From Corbicula japonica (lineage: Eukaryota; Mollusca; Bivalvia; Venerida; Cyrenidae), in assembly GCA_038501625.1 (NCBI GenBank), contig JAZAYU010000085.1, positions 2,057,693 to 2,121,692 on the forward strand: a DNA stretch of 64,000 nt. Direction: 5' to 3'. Within the stretch, counting starts at the first letter, position 1, and every line of letters begins with the position of its first letter. The notes beneath the pieces are model-generated. The model had not been told where the DNA came from and did no database searches. It saw nothing but the letters and a program-made list of their open reading frames with translations. Positions 23,835 through 34,487 of the stretch are shown here, piece after piece. The position numbers and the translations under genes are program-made.

Positions 23835-24573
23835 AGCGCAGATTATCAAAAACAGGATATTTATTAAACCATGATGCATCTGATATAAAAACCTGAATTA
23901 TAGTATTAGAAAGATACGAACTGGGATACCAAACCTACTATTAGAAAATAGGCTGCTATAACATTATGACACCGCAGAAAGGAACTTTACTGTACAGTTG
24001 TTACTTGGTGTATAAATCATTTCAATCATCATATGAACATATCTTGGAAATACACGCTGTTTATAATTTAATTCTATATCCATGAAAGGCCTTTTTGCCC
24101 CGTCTGTTGTAACTCGAAATCAGCACCAGAGCCATTTAAATTCTCCGTAACGGCGTCAGAACCAAATGGTCTAAGACACTGACATCATTTATGATTTCAT
24201 CCTTGCCGATAGCGATAGAGTATTATGCTGTAAATTATAAGATTCATTAATTTCAACTATACTGGTTATGTTCGCCTCATAACAATCAACATTATTGTTA
24301 AACACAACACTTCAGGACCTCGTATTTCGTCCAGTTTTTTCTAAAAAGTTAAATTTCCTGTGGAATTTTATTGTTGCATCTGTATTACTAAGACGCTATA
24401 CGGGTGCGTTTGATTTAACTGATTAATCGAACAAAATAACAACGGACCACATTGTGTGGATAAGGTAAGTATATTAAAACATTAACATTACAGATTTTAT
24501 AGGAATTCAATTATAATTCATATTATATTTATTTTGTTCTGACTACAATAATACTTTAAAAACAGTAATACAT

Positions 24574-25122
24574 AGTTCTACAGGGTAGCTGTTTTCATGG
24601 AAAAGTAGACCATACAGGGTACCTTTTTCGACACAAATCCAACGGCTATACAAGGTACCCTCTTATTATCCGAGGGGCGGTACAGGGTACCAACAACAAT
24701 TTGTTTGAATCGCATTTTCTTAAAAACAAAATAATTGTTCAGTTTAATAGTTATACCACAAGATAGGCAATTAGAGGCGCTTCAAAGGGATATCACATAT
24801 TACGAGAACAACAAAGTTGTCATAGAATAAAAAGCCGAAATCAGTCGTCGCTCTCGCTTCAAATTTGAAATAGCCAATAAGGTCATTTATTTTTATCAAT
24901 TACAGGGTCAAACGGACACACCGGCAATAAAGCAAGCAATCATTTTATCAAGCAACAATCCTTTTCATTATATGATCCAAGTTTACCAGTCTATACCTTA
25001 CAATATGTATACCAATCGGAAACAAAATAGCACATACCTTTTCGTTTCTTAACTGGTCGCCATCTTGCGGACTGCCACAGGGTACCCACTATTTGGTACA
25101 GGGCAGCTGTTACACGACAGTT
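24574..25122 (-). repeat. D1 right terminal inverted repeat
   Basis: Reverse complement of 21712-22260, almost identical along its full length, with the same six GGTACCCTGTA-type motifs. Confidence 0.85.
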
Positions 25123-25370
25123 AAAACACTCTAAGGGAAACGTATTGGCAGTACCCTTAATTGGACTCTACAGGTAGAGAACACTCTCAAAAAGTGTAAT
25201 TCCCTACTGGTTTTACTGGCAAAGAATAAAATATTACTTGTATTTACCGATGCACAAATTATTTTTCAATGCATACAATCTTCTACATATTGATTACTGT
25301 TGTACTATCTGGGGAAAATGCAATATAGACCTTATAAACCCTATTTAAACAAGCAAATTCTTTGAATTTA
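25123..25370 (+). pseudogene. Old LINE reverse transcriptase, second fragment (LINE C)
   Basis: Pieces of the reverse transcriptase C-terminal region follow D1 in shifting frames: LNWTLQVENTLKKC, NSLLVLLAKNK, then MHKLFFNAYNLLHIDYCC and TIWGKCNIDLINP. The FNAY..HIDYC..IWG block is characteristic of the thumb region of CR1/L2/Jockey-type LINEs. It is interrupted at 25371 by D2. Stops and frameshifts show it is long dead. Confidence 0.65.
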
Positions 25371-28055
25371 TATCCCCCGCCGAGTACTGGTTATTACTAA
25401 CACAACAGCTGAAGTCATAGGGCTTTATTTAGATATTTATTATGGATGGCAAAAAAGGTGAAAAAAAGGTGAAAAAAAAACTTCAGATGGTGAAAAGGGT
25501 TGGGCAGCTCACCAGAATATAAAAATGAGACAAAAAGTCTTCAAGTTGTTGAAATGAAGAATGCAGTAGTAAAAATATAGTGCTGTATTTAAAAGAAATC
25601 TATGCAGAAGTTGCATAGAAGTAGCATATAGACGAATACTACTCTATATGCATAGTGCATAACTTATCAAAGGGCCATAACTCTGTGTTAAACGGTCAGA
25701 CCAGAACAGGACAACAATATGGGCATCTTGTCTTGGTATTGATGGTTTCCATAGATTCCTGCTGAGAAATAGCAAGGAAACAAATACTGCTCTACAAGCA
25801 AAATGCATAACTTATTAAAGGGCTATAACTCTGTGTTAAAGGATCTGATATGTGCGTCTCCTCTTGGTATTGATGGTTCCCAGAAAGTTTCATTAAAATC
25901 CATCCAGTAGTTGCAGAGAAATAGCGTGGAAACAAATTCTGCTCTATTTGCATAAGGTATAAGTTATCAAAGGGCAATAACTCTGTGTTAAACAGTCTGA
26001 CCGGAACAAGATGACAAAATGGGCATCTCGTCTCAGTATTGATGTTTCCCAGAAAGTTTCATTTCAATCCATCGAGAAGTTGAAAAGAAATAGAGCGGAA
26101 ACAAATACTGCTCTATTATGCATAAGTCATCAAAGGGCAATAACTCTGTGTTAAACAGTCTGACTGGAACAAGACAACAATATACACATCTCTTCTTGGT
26201 ATTGATGGTTCTCAGAAAGATTAATTGAAATCCATCCAGTAGTTGCAGAGAAATAGAGGAAAAGAATACTGTTCTATAATATGCATAATGCATAAGTTAT
26301 CAAAGGGCCATAACTCTGTGTTAAATAGTCTGACAGGAACAACAGGATGATATGCACATTTCCTCTTGGTATAGATGGTTTCAAGAAAGTTTCATTGAAA
26401 TCCATCCAAAAGTTGCAGAGAAATAGCGCGGAAATAAATACTGCTATATATGCATAATGCATAAGTTATCAAAGGGCAATAACTCTGTGTTAAACAGTCT
26501 GACTGGAACAAGACCATGACATGCGCATCTTTTCTTGGTATTGATGTTTTCCAGAAAGTTTCATTGAAATCCATTCACTAGTTGCAGAGCAATAGCATGG
26601 AAATGAATACTGCTATATATGCATAATGCATAAGTTATCAAAGGGCCATAACTCTGTGTTCAACAGTCTGACTGGAACAAAACGACAATATGCGCATCTC
26701 CTCTTGGTAATAATGGTTCTCAGAAAGATTCATTGAAACCCATCCGCTAGTTACAGAGAAATAGCGCGGAAACGAATACTGCTCTATATGCATAATGCAT
26801 AAGTAATCAAAGGGCAATAACTCTGTGTTAAATGATCTGACCGAAACAAGACAATGATATGCGCATCTCCTCTTGGTATAGATGGTTTTCAGCAAGTTTC
26901 ATTGAAACCCATCCGCTAGTTACAGAGAAATAGCGCGGAACAAATACTGCTCTATATGCATAATGCATAAGTTAATGAAGGGCAATAACTCTGTGTTAAA
27001 TGGTCTGACCGAAACAAGACAAAGATATGCGCAACTCCTCTTTGTATAGATGGTTTTCAGCAAGTTTCATTGAAATCCATTCAGTAGTTGCAGAGAAATA
27101 GCGCGGAAACGAACACTGCTCTATATGCATAATGCATAAGTTATCAAACGGCAATAACTCTGTGTTAAATGGTCTGACTGGAACAAGACAACGATATGCG
27201 CATCTCCTCTTGGTATTGATGGTTCTCAGAAAGATTCGTTGAAATCCATCCAGTGGTTGCAGAGAAATAGCTCGGAAACGAATACTGCCCTATATACATA
27301 ATGCATAAGTTATCAAAGGGCCATAACTCTGTGTTAAATGGTCTGACCGAAACAAGACAACGATATGCGCATCTCCTCTTGGTATAGATAGTTTGCAGCA
27401 AGTTTCATTGAAATCCATTCAGTAGTTGCAGAGAAATAACGTGGAAACGAATACTGCCCTATATACATAATGCATAGGTTATCAAAGGGCCATAACTCTG
27501 TGTTAAATGGTCTGACCGGAACAAGACGACGATGTGCGCATCTCCTCTTTGTACTGATACATCCCACAGAGTTTCGTTGAAATCCATTCAGTAGTTGCAG
27601 AGAAATAGCGCAGAAACGAATACTGCCCTATATACATAATGCATAAGTTATCAAAGGGCCATAACTCTGTGTTAAATGGTCTGACCGGAACAAGACGATA
27701 ATATGCGCATCTCCTCTCAGTACTGATACTTCCCACAGAGTTTCGTTGAAATCCATCCAGTGGTTGCAGAGAAATAGCCCGGAAACGAATACTGCCCTAT
27801 ATACATAATGCATAAGTTATCAAAGGGCCATAACTCTGTGTTAAATCGTCTGACCGGAACAAGACGACGATATGCGCATCTCCTCTTGGTACTGATACTT
27901 CCCACAGAGTTTCGTTGAAATCCATCCAGTGGTTGCAGAGAAATAGCCCGGAAACGAAATTCGGACGGACACCGTGACGACGTGACACCGTGACACCGTG
28001 ACGGACGGACAACGCCAAAACAATATCCCCCTCCCGATTTCATCGGCGGGGGATA
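25371..28055. mobile_element. Element D2: 2.7-kb element with 13-bp TIRs and an internal tandem array
   Basis: TATCCCCCGCCGA (25371-25383) is matched perfectly by TCGGCGGGGGATA (28043-28055); the outer TA may be the target duplication. It sits inside LINE C, whose frame resumes at 28056. Most of the element is a tandem array (25640-27955). The right end also has GTGAC-rich repeats (27960-28015) and a strong hairpin, TATCCCCC..CCGAT with ATCGG..GGGGGATA (28024-28055). There is no transposase. The many minus-strand frames in this region are the array read repeatedly. Confidence 0.7.
25640..27955 (+). repeat. Tandem array inside D2, ~168-bp unit, about 14 copies
   Basis: Unit blocks are ATGCATAATGCATAAGTTAT, CAAAGGGCAATAACTCTGTG, TTAAACGGTCTGACCGGAAC, ATGCGCATCTCCTCTTGGTA, GAAATCCATCCAGTAGTTGC and AGAGAAATAGCGCGGAAACG. 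Spacing is about 150-170 bases on the left and 168-172 in the more uniform right half, so the right half looks younger. Confidence 0.85.
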
Positions 28056-28580
28056 AAAAGTAGCAGCCCGTCTAACCCTTGACAAAACCTATGAAACCCC
28101 ATCACAACAACTCTTTAAAAAACTCAATTTGATGAATTCGATCAAAGAATAAAATTCAAAAAAGCAATACTGATGTTTAAAATAATTCACAATTGCTGAA
28201 CCAAGTTATCCCAACAACCGATTTTAATAAGCGTCTGGTATACATTCAAAATACTTGCGCTCAAAACCTCCATTTCCTTTTATGTCCTAAAACTAAAGCA
28301 TGAGATCTATCACATTTTTCATATTCAGGTGCTTTTATTTGGTACTGTTTCCCAGATTTTGTCAAATATTAAACAACTATACTTCATTTTAAGAAAAACT
28401 GTCTAAAGTATGAATTCGAACTACCACTCCCAACCTAATTAGTATTTATTAACATTTGAAATTTGTTCTTTGTTTTCTATGAAACATGTTATTATCCAAC
28501 ATAGTTCATTTCATATTTCTTTAAGTCATTGGTTGTCTTGTATATTTTGTCAATGTATACAATAAATAAACACTGTGAAG
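28056..28580 (+). pseudogene. Old LINE reverse transcriptase, third fragment (LINE C)
   Basis: Directly after D2 the sequence reads KVAARLTLDKTYETPSQQLF, then KAILMF..IIHN-like and later pieces in shifted frames, as in the C-terminus of CR1/L2-type LINE proteins (QKRAARLIL..YETPS..LF). The 3' end is near ACAATAAATAAACACTG at about 28577. With the parts at 21545 and 25123 it forms one LINE broken by two insertions. Confidence 0.6.
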
Positions 28581-28642
28581 ATTGGGCTCCGCCCCAACTG
28601 TGTCTCTTTAAATAAATTAGATGATAAGGGAACTTTTTAATG

Positions 28643-28705
28643 CCACCGAACACAACAAATATGAAAATATTGCAGGCTCGGTTTAATTAAGCCTGTTCAT
28701 TATTA
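28643..28705 (+). repeat. Family G fragment
   Basis: ATGCCACCGAACACAACAAA, GCAGGCTCGGTTTAATTAAG, CCTGTTCAT. Truncated before the second stem. Confidence 0.6.
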
Positions 28706-29494
28706 AAGTTCGTTATTATTATTATTATTATTACTTTGCACATTTAAGTTTTGGGAAAAGGGACCATTGTATTATTTGACATTTTTCGATCAGAAATATT
28801 GCGAAACAATTATTCAACATACACGCAGGAACATCCTGAATCCTTCATCTTTCATACGAGTCATTTTAAGGACTAATTAGTAGTTCTGTTCGCACATGCT
28901 TTTTTTAATCGACTCATTAATGTATGCCTACTTTCCGTTCGTCGGTTTCCGCGAAGCTACGTAAAAGAATGCCTTCGATTGCTAATTTATTCTCATCATT
29001 TATTTCTGCATAATAGTACGTTATCGATAAATTGAAAGTCACCTGACAGACAAGTTTATGTCAATTTGGTGTATAAGGAAACACATTTACAATTTTGATA
29101 TCGCAAAGTTCTCTTAATGAGTATTGTTCACCTGAAAAATATGTACATGTAATGCTTAATGCACCAATACAGTATCAGCTATAAGAACATGTCTGTTTAT
29201 TTACGTTTTAAATATTATGTTTTTCATTGTTATATATTATCAGCATTATTGATTTTTATAGCGTATGGGAGAACATTTTATATTTTAATGCTAATAAAAA
29301 TATTGCTTGTTTTGTAATTCGAAGAATTATAATGTACGTACATTTAAGCCCTTACTAAATTTAATGGTTTTATTAAATGTTTTACCCAGTGATTTTTATT
29401 TTTTGTAAATCAGTTTCATATCTTCTAACCAAGCTAATTTTGCGCATTCAAAATGCTCGTAATATTTTTCTTACAGTTAAGTCTATCTTGGTGC
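28706..29494. other. Gene-free stretch
   Basis: A short TTA microsatellite (28708-28730), then AT-rich sequence. No gene or repeat boundary is recognised. Confidence 0.5.
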
Positions 29495-31052
29495 TTATAA
29501 ACTACGGATTAATTATCTCATTGACCATAGTATCTTAACGCCATTCCAATCTGGCTTCATCCCAACTGATTCAACTGTCAATCAACTAATTTATATATAC
29601 AACGACATATGTAAAGCTCTAGACGAAGGTAAAGAAGTACGAATGGTCTTCTGCGACGTTTCAAAAGCATTCGACCGTGTCTGGCATAGAGGATTAATTC
29701 TTAAGCTTAAATCCATAGGTATTGATGGTAATTTACTTACCTGGTTTCACTCTTACTTAACTGATAGGAAGCAGAGAGTCTGTTATAATAATGCAACCTC
29801 TTGACTTATGAACGTCTCAGCCGGTGTGCCTCAAGGCTCGATCCTCGGGCCTATCCTGTTCTTAATCTATATCAATGACATAGTTAATAAAATAAATTCC
29901 AAAATCCGTTTGTTTGCTGACGACACGAGCCTTTATGTTATTGTCGACAACCCCTTAATTGCCTCAGAAACTTTGAACTCCGACTTGTCTAAAATCGAAA
30001 ATTGGGCTAAAACTTGGTTGGTCTCATTCAATGCTAGCAAAACTGAAACTGAATAAGCAGGAAAATGCATAAGCCAAACCACCCTACACTATTTTTGAAC
30101 AATACACCTATTAAAGAAGTCTCTGAACACAAGCACCTTGGTATCTATTTGTCTAATGATGGTTAATGGTCAACTACAATTAAACTAATTGTCGAAAAAG
30201 CTTGGAAAAGAATTTTCATATTAAGGCAATATAAGTTTCTCCTAAACAGAAAAGTACTAGAACGTATGTATTTCAGTTTCATTAGGCCCCTGTTAGAATA
30301 TGGAGACATTGTTTGGTCGAACTGTACTGTCGAACAATCGAATTCACTTGAATCAATCCAATTGGAAGCCGCCAGGATCGTAACAGGCGCAACCAAACTC
30401 TGCGAAATCACCAAATTGTACCAAGAATTACAATGGCAAATACTTAGTGAACGAAGAAAACACCACAGACTAGTCTTATTCTACAAAATGAATAATAATC
30501 TCGTATCTACAGTCAATGCTACCAACCAGCAACCAATCCAGAACCACCTACACATTAAGAAATAATTCTGATCTTACACAAGTTCATTTTAAAACTACAC
30601 TTTATCGCAAATCATTCCTACCTAGCACCGTCCATGACTGGAATAACCTTCCAAATGCCACCAAAAGTAGCCTAACTCTGACAAGCTTCAAATCCCGTTT
30701 GATCGGCAACGTCCGCAACTCCCCGCACTTTTACAACATAGGACCTAGAGCTCTCCAAATTCACCATACCAGATTTCACCTAAATTGTAGCTCCCTAAAT
30801 GATCATTTATTTAGATGTAACGTAGTTGATTCCCCTCTATGTGCCTGTGGTGATCGAGAAACGTCAGCTCACTATTTCTTTATATGTCCGAACTTCTCAA
30901 ACCAACGACGGTTATACCTAAATGACCTCCCATGTCCTCCTCTTATAAACAATCTATTGTTTGGGTCCGATCACTATTCATACGAAGCAAATATTACAAT
31001 ATTTAACCACGTACAGATGTATATCCAATCCACACGCAGGTTTCTGAACTAG
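29495..31052 (+). pseudogene. 5'-truncated LINE reverse transcriptase with C-terminal zinc motif (LINE B)
   Basis: It reads NYLIDHSILTPFQSGF, a V-F-C-D-V-S-K-A-F-D-R-V-W block with the first catalytic aspartate, [20 protein letters not shown], then FADDTSLY, the second catalytic site. Next come HLGIYLSNDG, FIRPLLEYGDIVW and finally CACGDRETSAHYFFIC, a CCHC-type motif of Jockey/I-type elements. There is an in-frame TGA at about 29802, a break after 30054 (C-terminal frame resumes at about 30060-30160) and a shift near 30540. The endonuclease part is absent, so the copy is 5'-truncated and inactive. Confidence 0.8.
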
Positions 31053-31107
31053 GACTAGGACTGGAGTTTGGCATCTCTCTCTCTCTTTCTTTCTCCCTCT
31101 CTCTCTC

Positions 31108-31168
<61 letters not shown>

Positions 31169-31401
31169 ACTAACCTTCTCTCCTTCTCCTCGCAAATGCA
31201 TTCAATTTACTCCCTATAATCCTACTTCTTAAATGACACATTTATCGGACAAATATACGCACATTTAATATATTGTATTTAAATACCCATGGAGAAGAGT
31301 TTATATAAGCGTTTTCGCTTGTTCTTTAATCCATATCATGAGATTTATTTATAGTGTAATGTCATTACATGTGCATTTATTAGAATAAATATTGTTTAAA
31401 C
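31053..31401 (+). mobile_element. LINE B 3' untranslated region
   Basis: It holds a (CT)n tract and ends at GAATAAATATTGTTTAAAC, where a foldback MITE begins. The end point is inferred from the AATAAA-type tail. Confidence 0.5.
31073..31168 (+). repeat. (CT)n microsatellite
   Basis: About 95 bases of CT/TCTC repeats, slightly interrupted at the left. Confidence 0.9.
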
Positions 31402-31407
31402 CAAACT

Positions 31408-31573
31408 ACGGAGCCCCTAAGGTGACGATTAGCATACTTTTTTTCATATTCCATACCTTTTTAAGGATATTATTTCGTTTAAACCAATTATTATTTCGTT
31501 TCAACGAAATAATATCCTTAAAAAAGTATGGAAAATGCAAAAAGTATGCTAAATGTCACCTTAGGGTCTCCGT
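31408..31573. mobile_element. Foldback MITE with ~75-base arms
   Basis: The left arm ACGGAGCCCCTAAGGTGACG through CATACCTTTTTAAGGATATT is mirrored by AATATCCTTAAAAAAGTATG through CACCTTAGGGTCTCCGT. The loop is about 15 bases and the total 166. It is non-coding; the 31392-31583 frame is the palindrome. No clear target duplication was seen. Confidence 0.75.
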
Positions 31574-31886
31574 TATAAACTGATTTCTTGGTGCAAATAT
31601 ATAGAGCGGTCATTGATAATTAATTGTTCAAAAGTTTAAGGTTCAAGGTTCAAGTGTGTACTGTACTTTCTTATGATAAACGCTCATGGCTTTGCATTCA
31701 AGTGATTCATTTCAACTCTACTTTATTCAGTATAGAAAATGAATGAACGCATTTGAATAATGATAAGTTATATCAGTATCATATTCAAAAATTATCATAA
31801 TCCTACAAATCTAAACATTGTGCAATCTAAATGTTTAATAGCGCGTTAAATCGGACTAACAATGTTATAATATAGAAAGGAAGAAC

Positions 31887-32346
31887 ATGGAAGTTTCTGT
31901 GCATATTTATACATATATCTGGATATTATGGATTCAAAACGCAGGGATTCTTTTGGCTGCGGAAAATATTTCATCTAATGAAAACAGACAGTTGAAGAAT
32001 AAAGATACAAGTGCGCCAACGATTCAAAATGGTGTATTTGGAAACACTTCTATGGATGTCGAAACATACGAAAACAACTTTTTAAATCCAGTGCTTCAAA
32101 ATTCGTCAGCAGTAAAAGATCATTTCCGGCGTTCAAAGCGTTCCAGCGAAAGGCAATGCAGTGATCAGTGCGAAAGATCGTTATGTCCGTGGTCAGAAAG
32201 ATGGCACGAAAACAATAAACGAGTTCCAATGTTCATCAAATACGCATTATGTGATTCCCCTTCCTGCAACTTCGAGTTTGATGATCTGGGAATTTTAATC
32301 CAATTGGATTTGAGTGTATACACCCATTGTGAACAAGTTCGAACTA
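31887..32346 (+). CDS. IL17-like: Interleukin-17-like cytokine, exon 1
   Basis: ATG in good context (GAACATGG) opens a hydrophobic signal peptide (about residues 1-25, YTYIWILWIQNAGILLA). A low-complexity propeptide follows, with a furin-type RRSKR at about residues 84-88. After it comes the IL-17 core: a cysteine cluster, then SLCPWSERW, N-K-R-V-P, an A-L-C..C pair and an I-Q-L-D-L-S-V-Y-T-H-C strand, matching the CPW..R.P..I..A.C and following IQ..V....C of secreted IL-17s. Unspliced, the frame stops at 32357. A GTAATG donor at 32347 leaves phase 1, matching exon 2. The product would be a secreted immune signal. No transcript was seen, and IL-17 membership rests on motif reading. Confidence 0.72.
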
Positions 32347-32430
32347 GTAATGTATAATTATTTATATTTAATCTTATAACAACAAAATAACTCCTACAAG
32401 TATAAAGTCTGCATCAAGATAAAAAAGTAA

Positions 32431-32800
32431 TATATGCATATCAGGAATCGCCACACTCACAAAACACAGCCTCCCCACGTAGCGAAAAATAAGAGGAAGA
32501 GAGAGATAGAGCATGTTTGTTATAAGTATGTCAATTCAAATAGGACGCCACAAACAACTAACAAAAAAGAGAACCTTTGGGGATACCGCCTTGGAACAGT
32601 CAGTGGCAAAACAAATTGCCACTAGGGTTTTAAACCAGGTTCTAGGGTGCACCAACCTCACACTTGCATAAGAAGCTTATAGCATTGCAAAGCCAAAGGG
32701 CGGGTACTCAATGATCTTACCGAGACAGAGCACCTGGAGTTAAATCAGCAAGAACACGATGACAGGGATAAAAGAAACAAGTGATAAGTGATAACAGCTG
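32431..32800 (-). repeat. Family H dispersed repeat in intron 1
   Basis: Blocks in reverse order to 44333: TATGCATATCAGGAATCGCC, ACAGCCTCCCCACG, a GAGAGAGA stretch, GAGAACC, GGTTCTAGGGTGCACCAACC, then GCATTGCAAAGCCAAAGGGC and GACAGGGATAAAAGAAACAA. Same layout as 34488. Confidence 0.7.
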
Positions 32801-33037
32801 TTGCAGTCTATGACTTTGCCATAAATATATAAGTATTATATGTGTTTCATCTTTACCCTCATCTCATTCATGTTCAATGACCTCAAGAATACACCTTCTA
32901 CTTTTTAATCTTTGCCTTTGTCATTCCCTAACATACGCATGGTTTTTGTTTTTAGTTATCATATCAAATTGGTATGATTCCGTTAATTGTCCCCCAAATT
33001 TCTGTTATCTCGTTTCAGACAAAAATACATCGCAGTG

Positions 33038-33180
33038 CCCAAGATCATAAAACTAAATCTGGAGATCAGTCTCAACTCTCAAGCATCTGATTGGCTGAAA
33101 TGGCGACAAGTCGCCATTTCAGCCAATCAGATCCTTGAGATTTGAGACTGATCTCAAAACTTAATTTTGTGATCTTGGGC
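33038..33180. mobile_element. Foldback MITE, family FB, extended ends
   Basis: Palindrome from GCCCAAGATCATAAAACT to its imperfect complement ending GTGATCTTGGGC, centred on GGCGACAAGTCGCC. The ends extend beyond the 128-base core, suggesting the element may start at GCCCAAGAT in this subtype. Confidence 0.75.
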
Positions 33181-33294
33181 CCTGATCACAGAATGTTATT
33201 AATTTCTATTAACCTAAAAATACCGCATTGAAAGTTCAATGTCCTGCGTCATATTCATACCATCGTTTGCAATGGAACAAACTTGATGCTGTTC

Positions 33295-33440
33295 ACTTAA
33301 ACTCATTACGGGGCTTGGCGGAGTTGGACAGTAATGCACATTTCCATTACTTCTCAGGAACAGGCTTAATCAAACCGAGACTGCAATATTTTATATTGGT
33401 TGTGTTTGGAGTACAAAGATCCCTTTTCGTCTTTCCTACA
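33295..33440 (-). repeat. Family G dispersed repeat in intron 1
   Basis: GGGGCTTGGCGGAGTTGGAC, CAGTAATGCACATTTCCATT, AGGAACAGGCTTAATCAAAC, CGAGACTGCAATATTTTATA: the G consensus read in reverse. Confidence 0.65.
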
Positions 33441-33493
33441 ACATGTATGAAAATTCATTGCCGTTGAATGACCTCATAATCTCCATTGCTGAA

Positions 33494-33626
33494 GGTAATA
33501 AAACTGCGATTGATAACCAGTCTCAAATATCAAGCCTCTGATTGACGGAAATGGCAACAGTCGGCATTTCTTCCAATTAGATCTTTGGGATTTGAGACTG
33601 GTTCCCATTCTCAGTTTTATAATCTT
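33494..33626. repeat. Diverged FB copy in intron 1
   Basis: GGTAATAAAACTGCGATTGA, CCAGTCTCAAATATCAAGCC, centre GGCAACAGTCGGC, right end CTCAGTTTTATAATCTT. Several mismatches between arms mark an older insertion. Confidence 0.65.
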
Positions 33627-33929
33627 GGGGCCATATTTTGTACAAATGAATATCTTTCTTTAGATGCTTCCCCCTATTGTACATGTACATATATCTTTTT
33701 CTTGCTTCCGTTTCGAGCATCTTTATATTCTATTCAGTTAACAATCAACATGCTCCATTAACAACAAAGTAATTCAATCTTTGCTGCGGAGATTTTATCA
33801 CACGTTTCATTAAAGAAATAATGTTTTGAACAATTACTATCGATAAGCTCAAGCTACTGACCTCATGAAGGTCTATTTATATGTCGGACATTCTAAGCAC
33901 ATTTCATTATAGTTGTGTAATATAAATAT

Positions 33930-34000
33930 TGAATAGCGCTCAACCGGGGCTAGGCGGCGTGCGCAGTAATATGAATTTTCATTACTAAATCAAATCGAAT
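33930..34000 (-). repeat. Family G fragment in intron 1
   Basis: GAATAGCGCTCAACCGGGGC, TAGGCGGCGTGCGCAGTAAT, ATTTTCATTACTAAATCAAA. Ends before the CACGAC core. Confidence 0.6.
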
Positions 34001-34154
34001 CTACAATACATGTTAGCTGTGTATATTTGTCATGTTCTGTGCCTTTCCTGTTCTATTCCATCTAATTCATGTTTTAATATTTGATTGGCAATAAAGTAAG
34101 TTAATGTACGCTTCTGTTAAATTTAACAATTACAATAGTTATATTACCACATAG

Positions 34155-34316
34155 ATATTGAAGTCAGAGAGAATGGTAAGAAGAAATTGCTGACGAATTG
34201 GCCAATAGCTTGCGTGTGCACACGAAGAAGATCCGATTCTAATACCAGAATTCTTCCTCAAGAGTCTGCCAATCGAAAAGTAGATGAAAATATTTATTTG
34301 TCATCAAACCAAAAAG
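34155..34316 (+). CDS. IL17-like: Interleukin-17-like cytokine, exon 2
   Basis: This 162-base segment lies between ACATAG and the donor AAAAAG followed by GTAAAG. With the split codon from exon 1 it reads NIEVRENGKKKLL, then NWPIACVCTRRRS. The P-I-A-C-V-C stretch matches the final cysteine pair of IL-17s (as in V-x-V-x-C-x-C before the C-terminus). A basic tail follows and the exon ends in phase 1. If the donor at 34317 were not used, the frame would run to TGA near 34367, giving an alternative end. The start is set by the phase match and the motif. Confidence 0.65.
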
Positions 34317-34487
34317 GTAAAGCTTGTATTTTAACGCATTTTAAATTTTGGCTTTGACTGACAATATGAAATTGATAAGATGATTGTTGTTATTGCAGAA
34401 ATGTAAAAAAATCATTTTTCACAAAATTTTTTATACTTGTTATTATATACCCATAATCGATGTTTACATGTATTGTAAAAAGGTGAA

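Larger units (their letters stand above)
22261..24573. other. D1 interior, non-coding
   Basis: It contains a damaged FB copy at 23469-23573 lacking the centre, another at 23741-23834, and GC-rich palindromic motifs around 23240-23300 (ACCGCGGTACG, GTACCGCGATATT). A consensus donor (ATAAG followed by GTAAGTAT) lies at about 24466, but no exon with a start codon precedes it. Confidence 0.55.
21707..25127. mobile_element. Element D1: DNA transposon with 549-bp terminal inverted repeats
   Basis: The left arm 21712-22260 and right arm 24574-25122 are reverse complements of equal length. I saw a single internal mismatch (22166 region) besides the first base. AAAAC flanks both ends (21707-21711, 25123-25127). 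Removing the element and one AAAAC rejoins the interrupted LINE C frame, so this is an insertion with a five-base duplication. The 2.3-kb interior has no transposase frame and holds two damaged FB copies. The superfamily is not recognised; five-base duplications are known for Transib, but the ends do not clearly fit. Confidence 0.8.
32347..34154 (+). other. Intron 1 of the IL-17-like gene, filled with repeats
   Basis: A 1.8-kb intron holding an H copy, two FB copies and two G copies in a row, ending at ATATTACCACATAG. The T-rich acceptor tract is weak. Part of it (about 33777-33880) resembles 48181-48290 beside the exon 2 relic. Confidence 0.6.

Noticed and set aside
24460..24472. Consensus splice donor GTAAGTAT inside D1
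   Set aside because: The open segment before it is short, lacks a start codon and has no matching acceptor or product.
25792..28085. Many overlapping minus-strand frames of 60-122 codons sharing peptide blocks
   Set aside because: They are the ~168-bp D2 array read in several frames; peptides repeat with the unit and have no start or domain.
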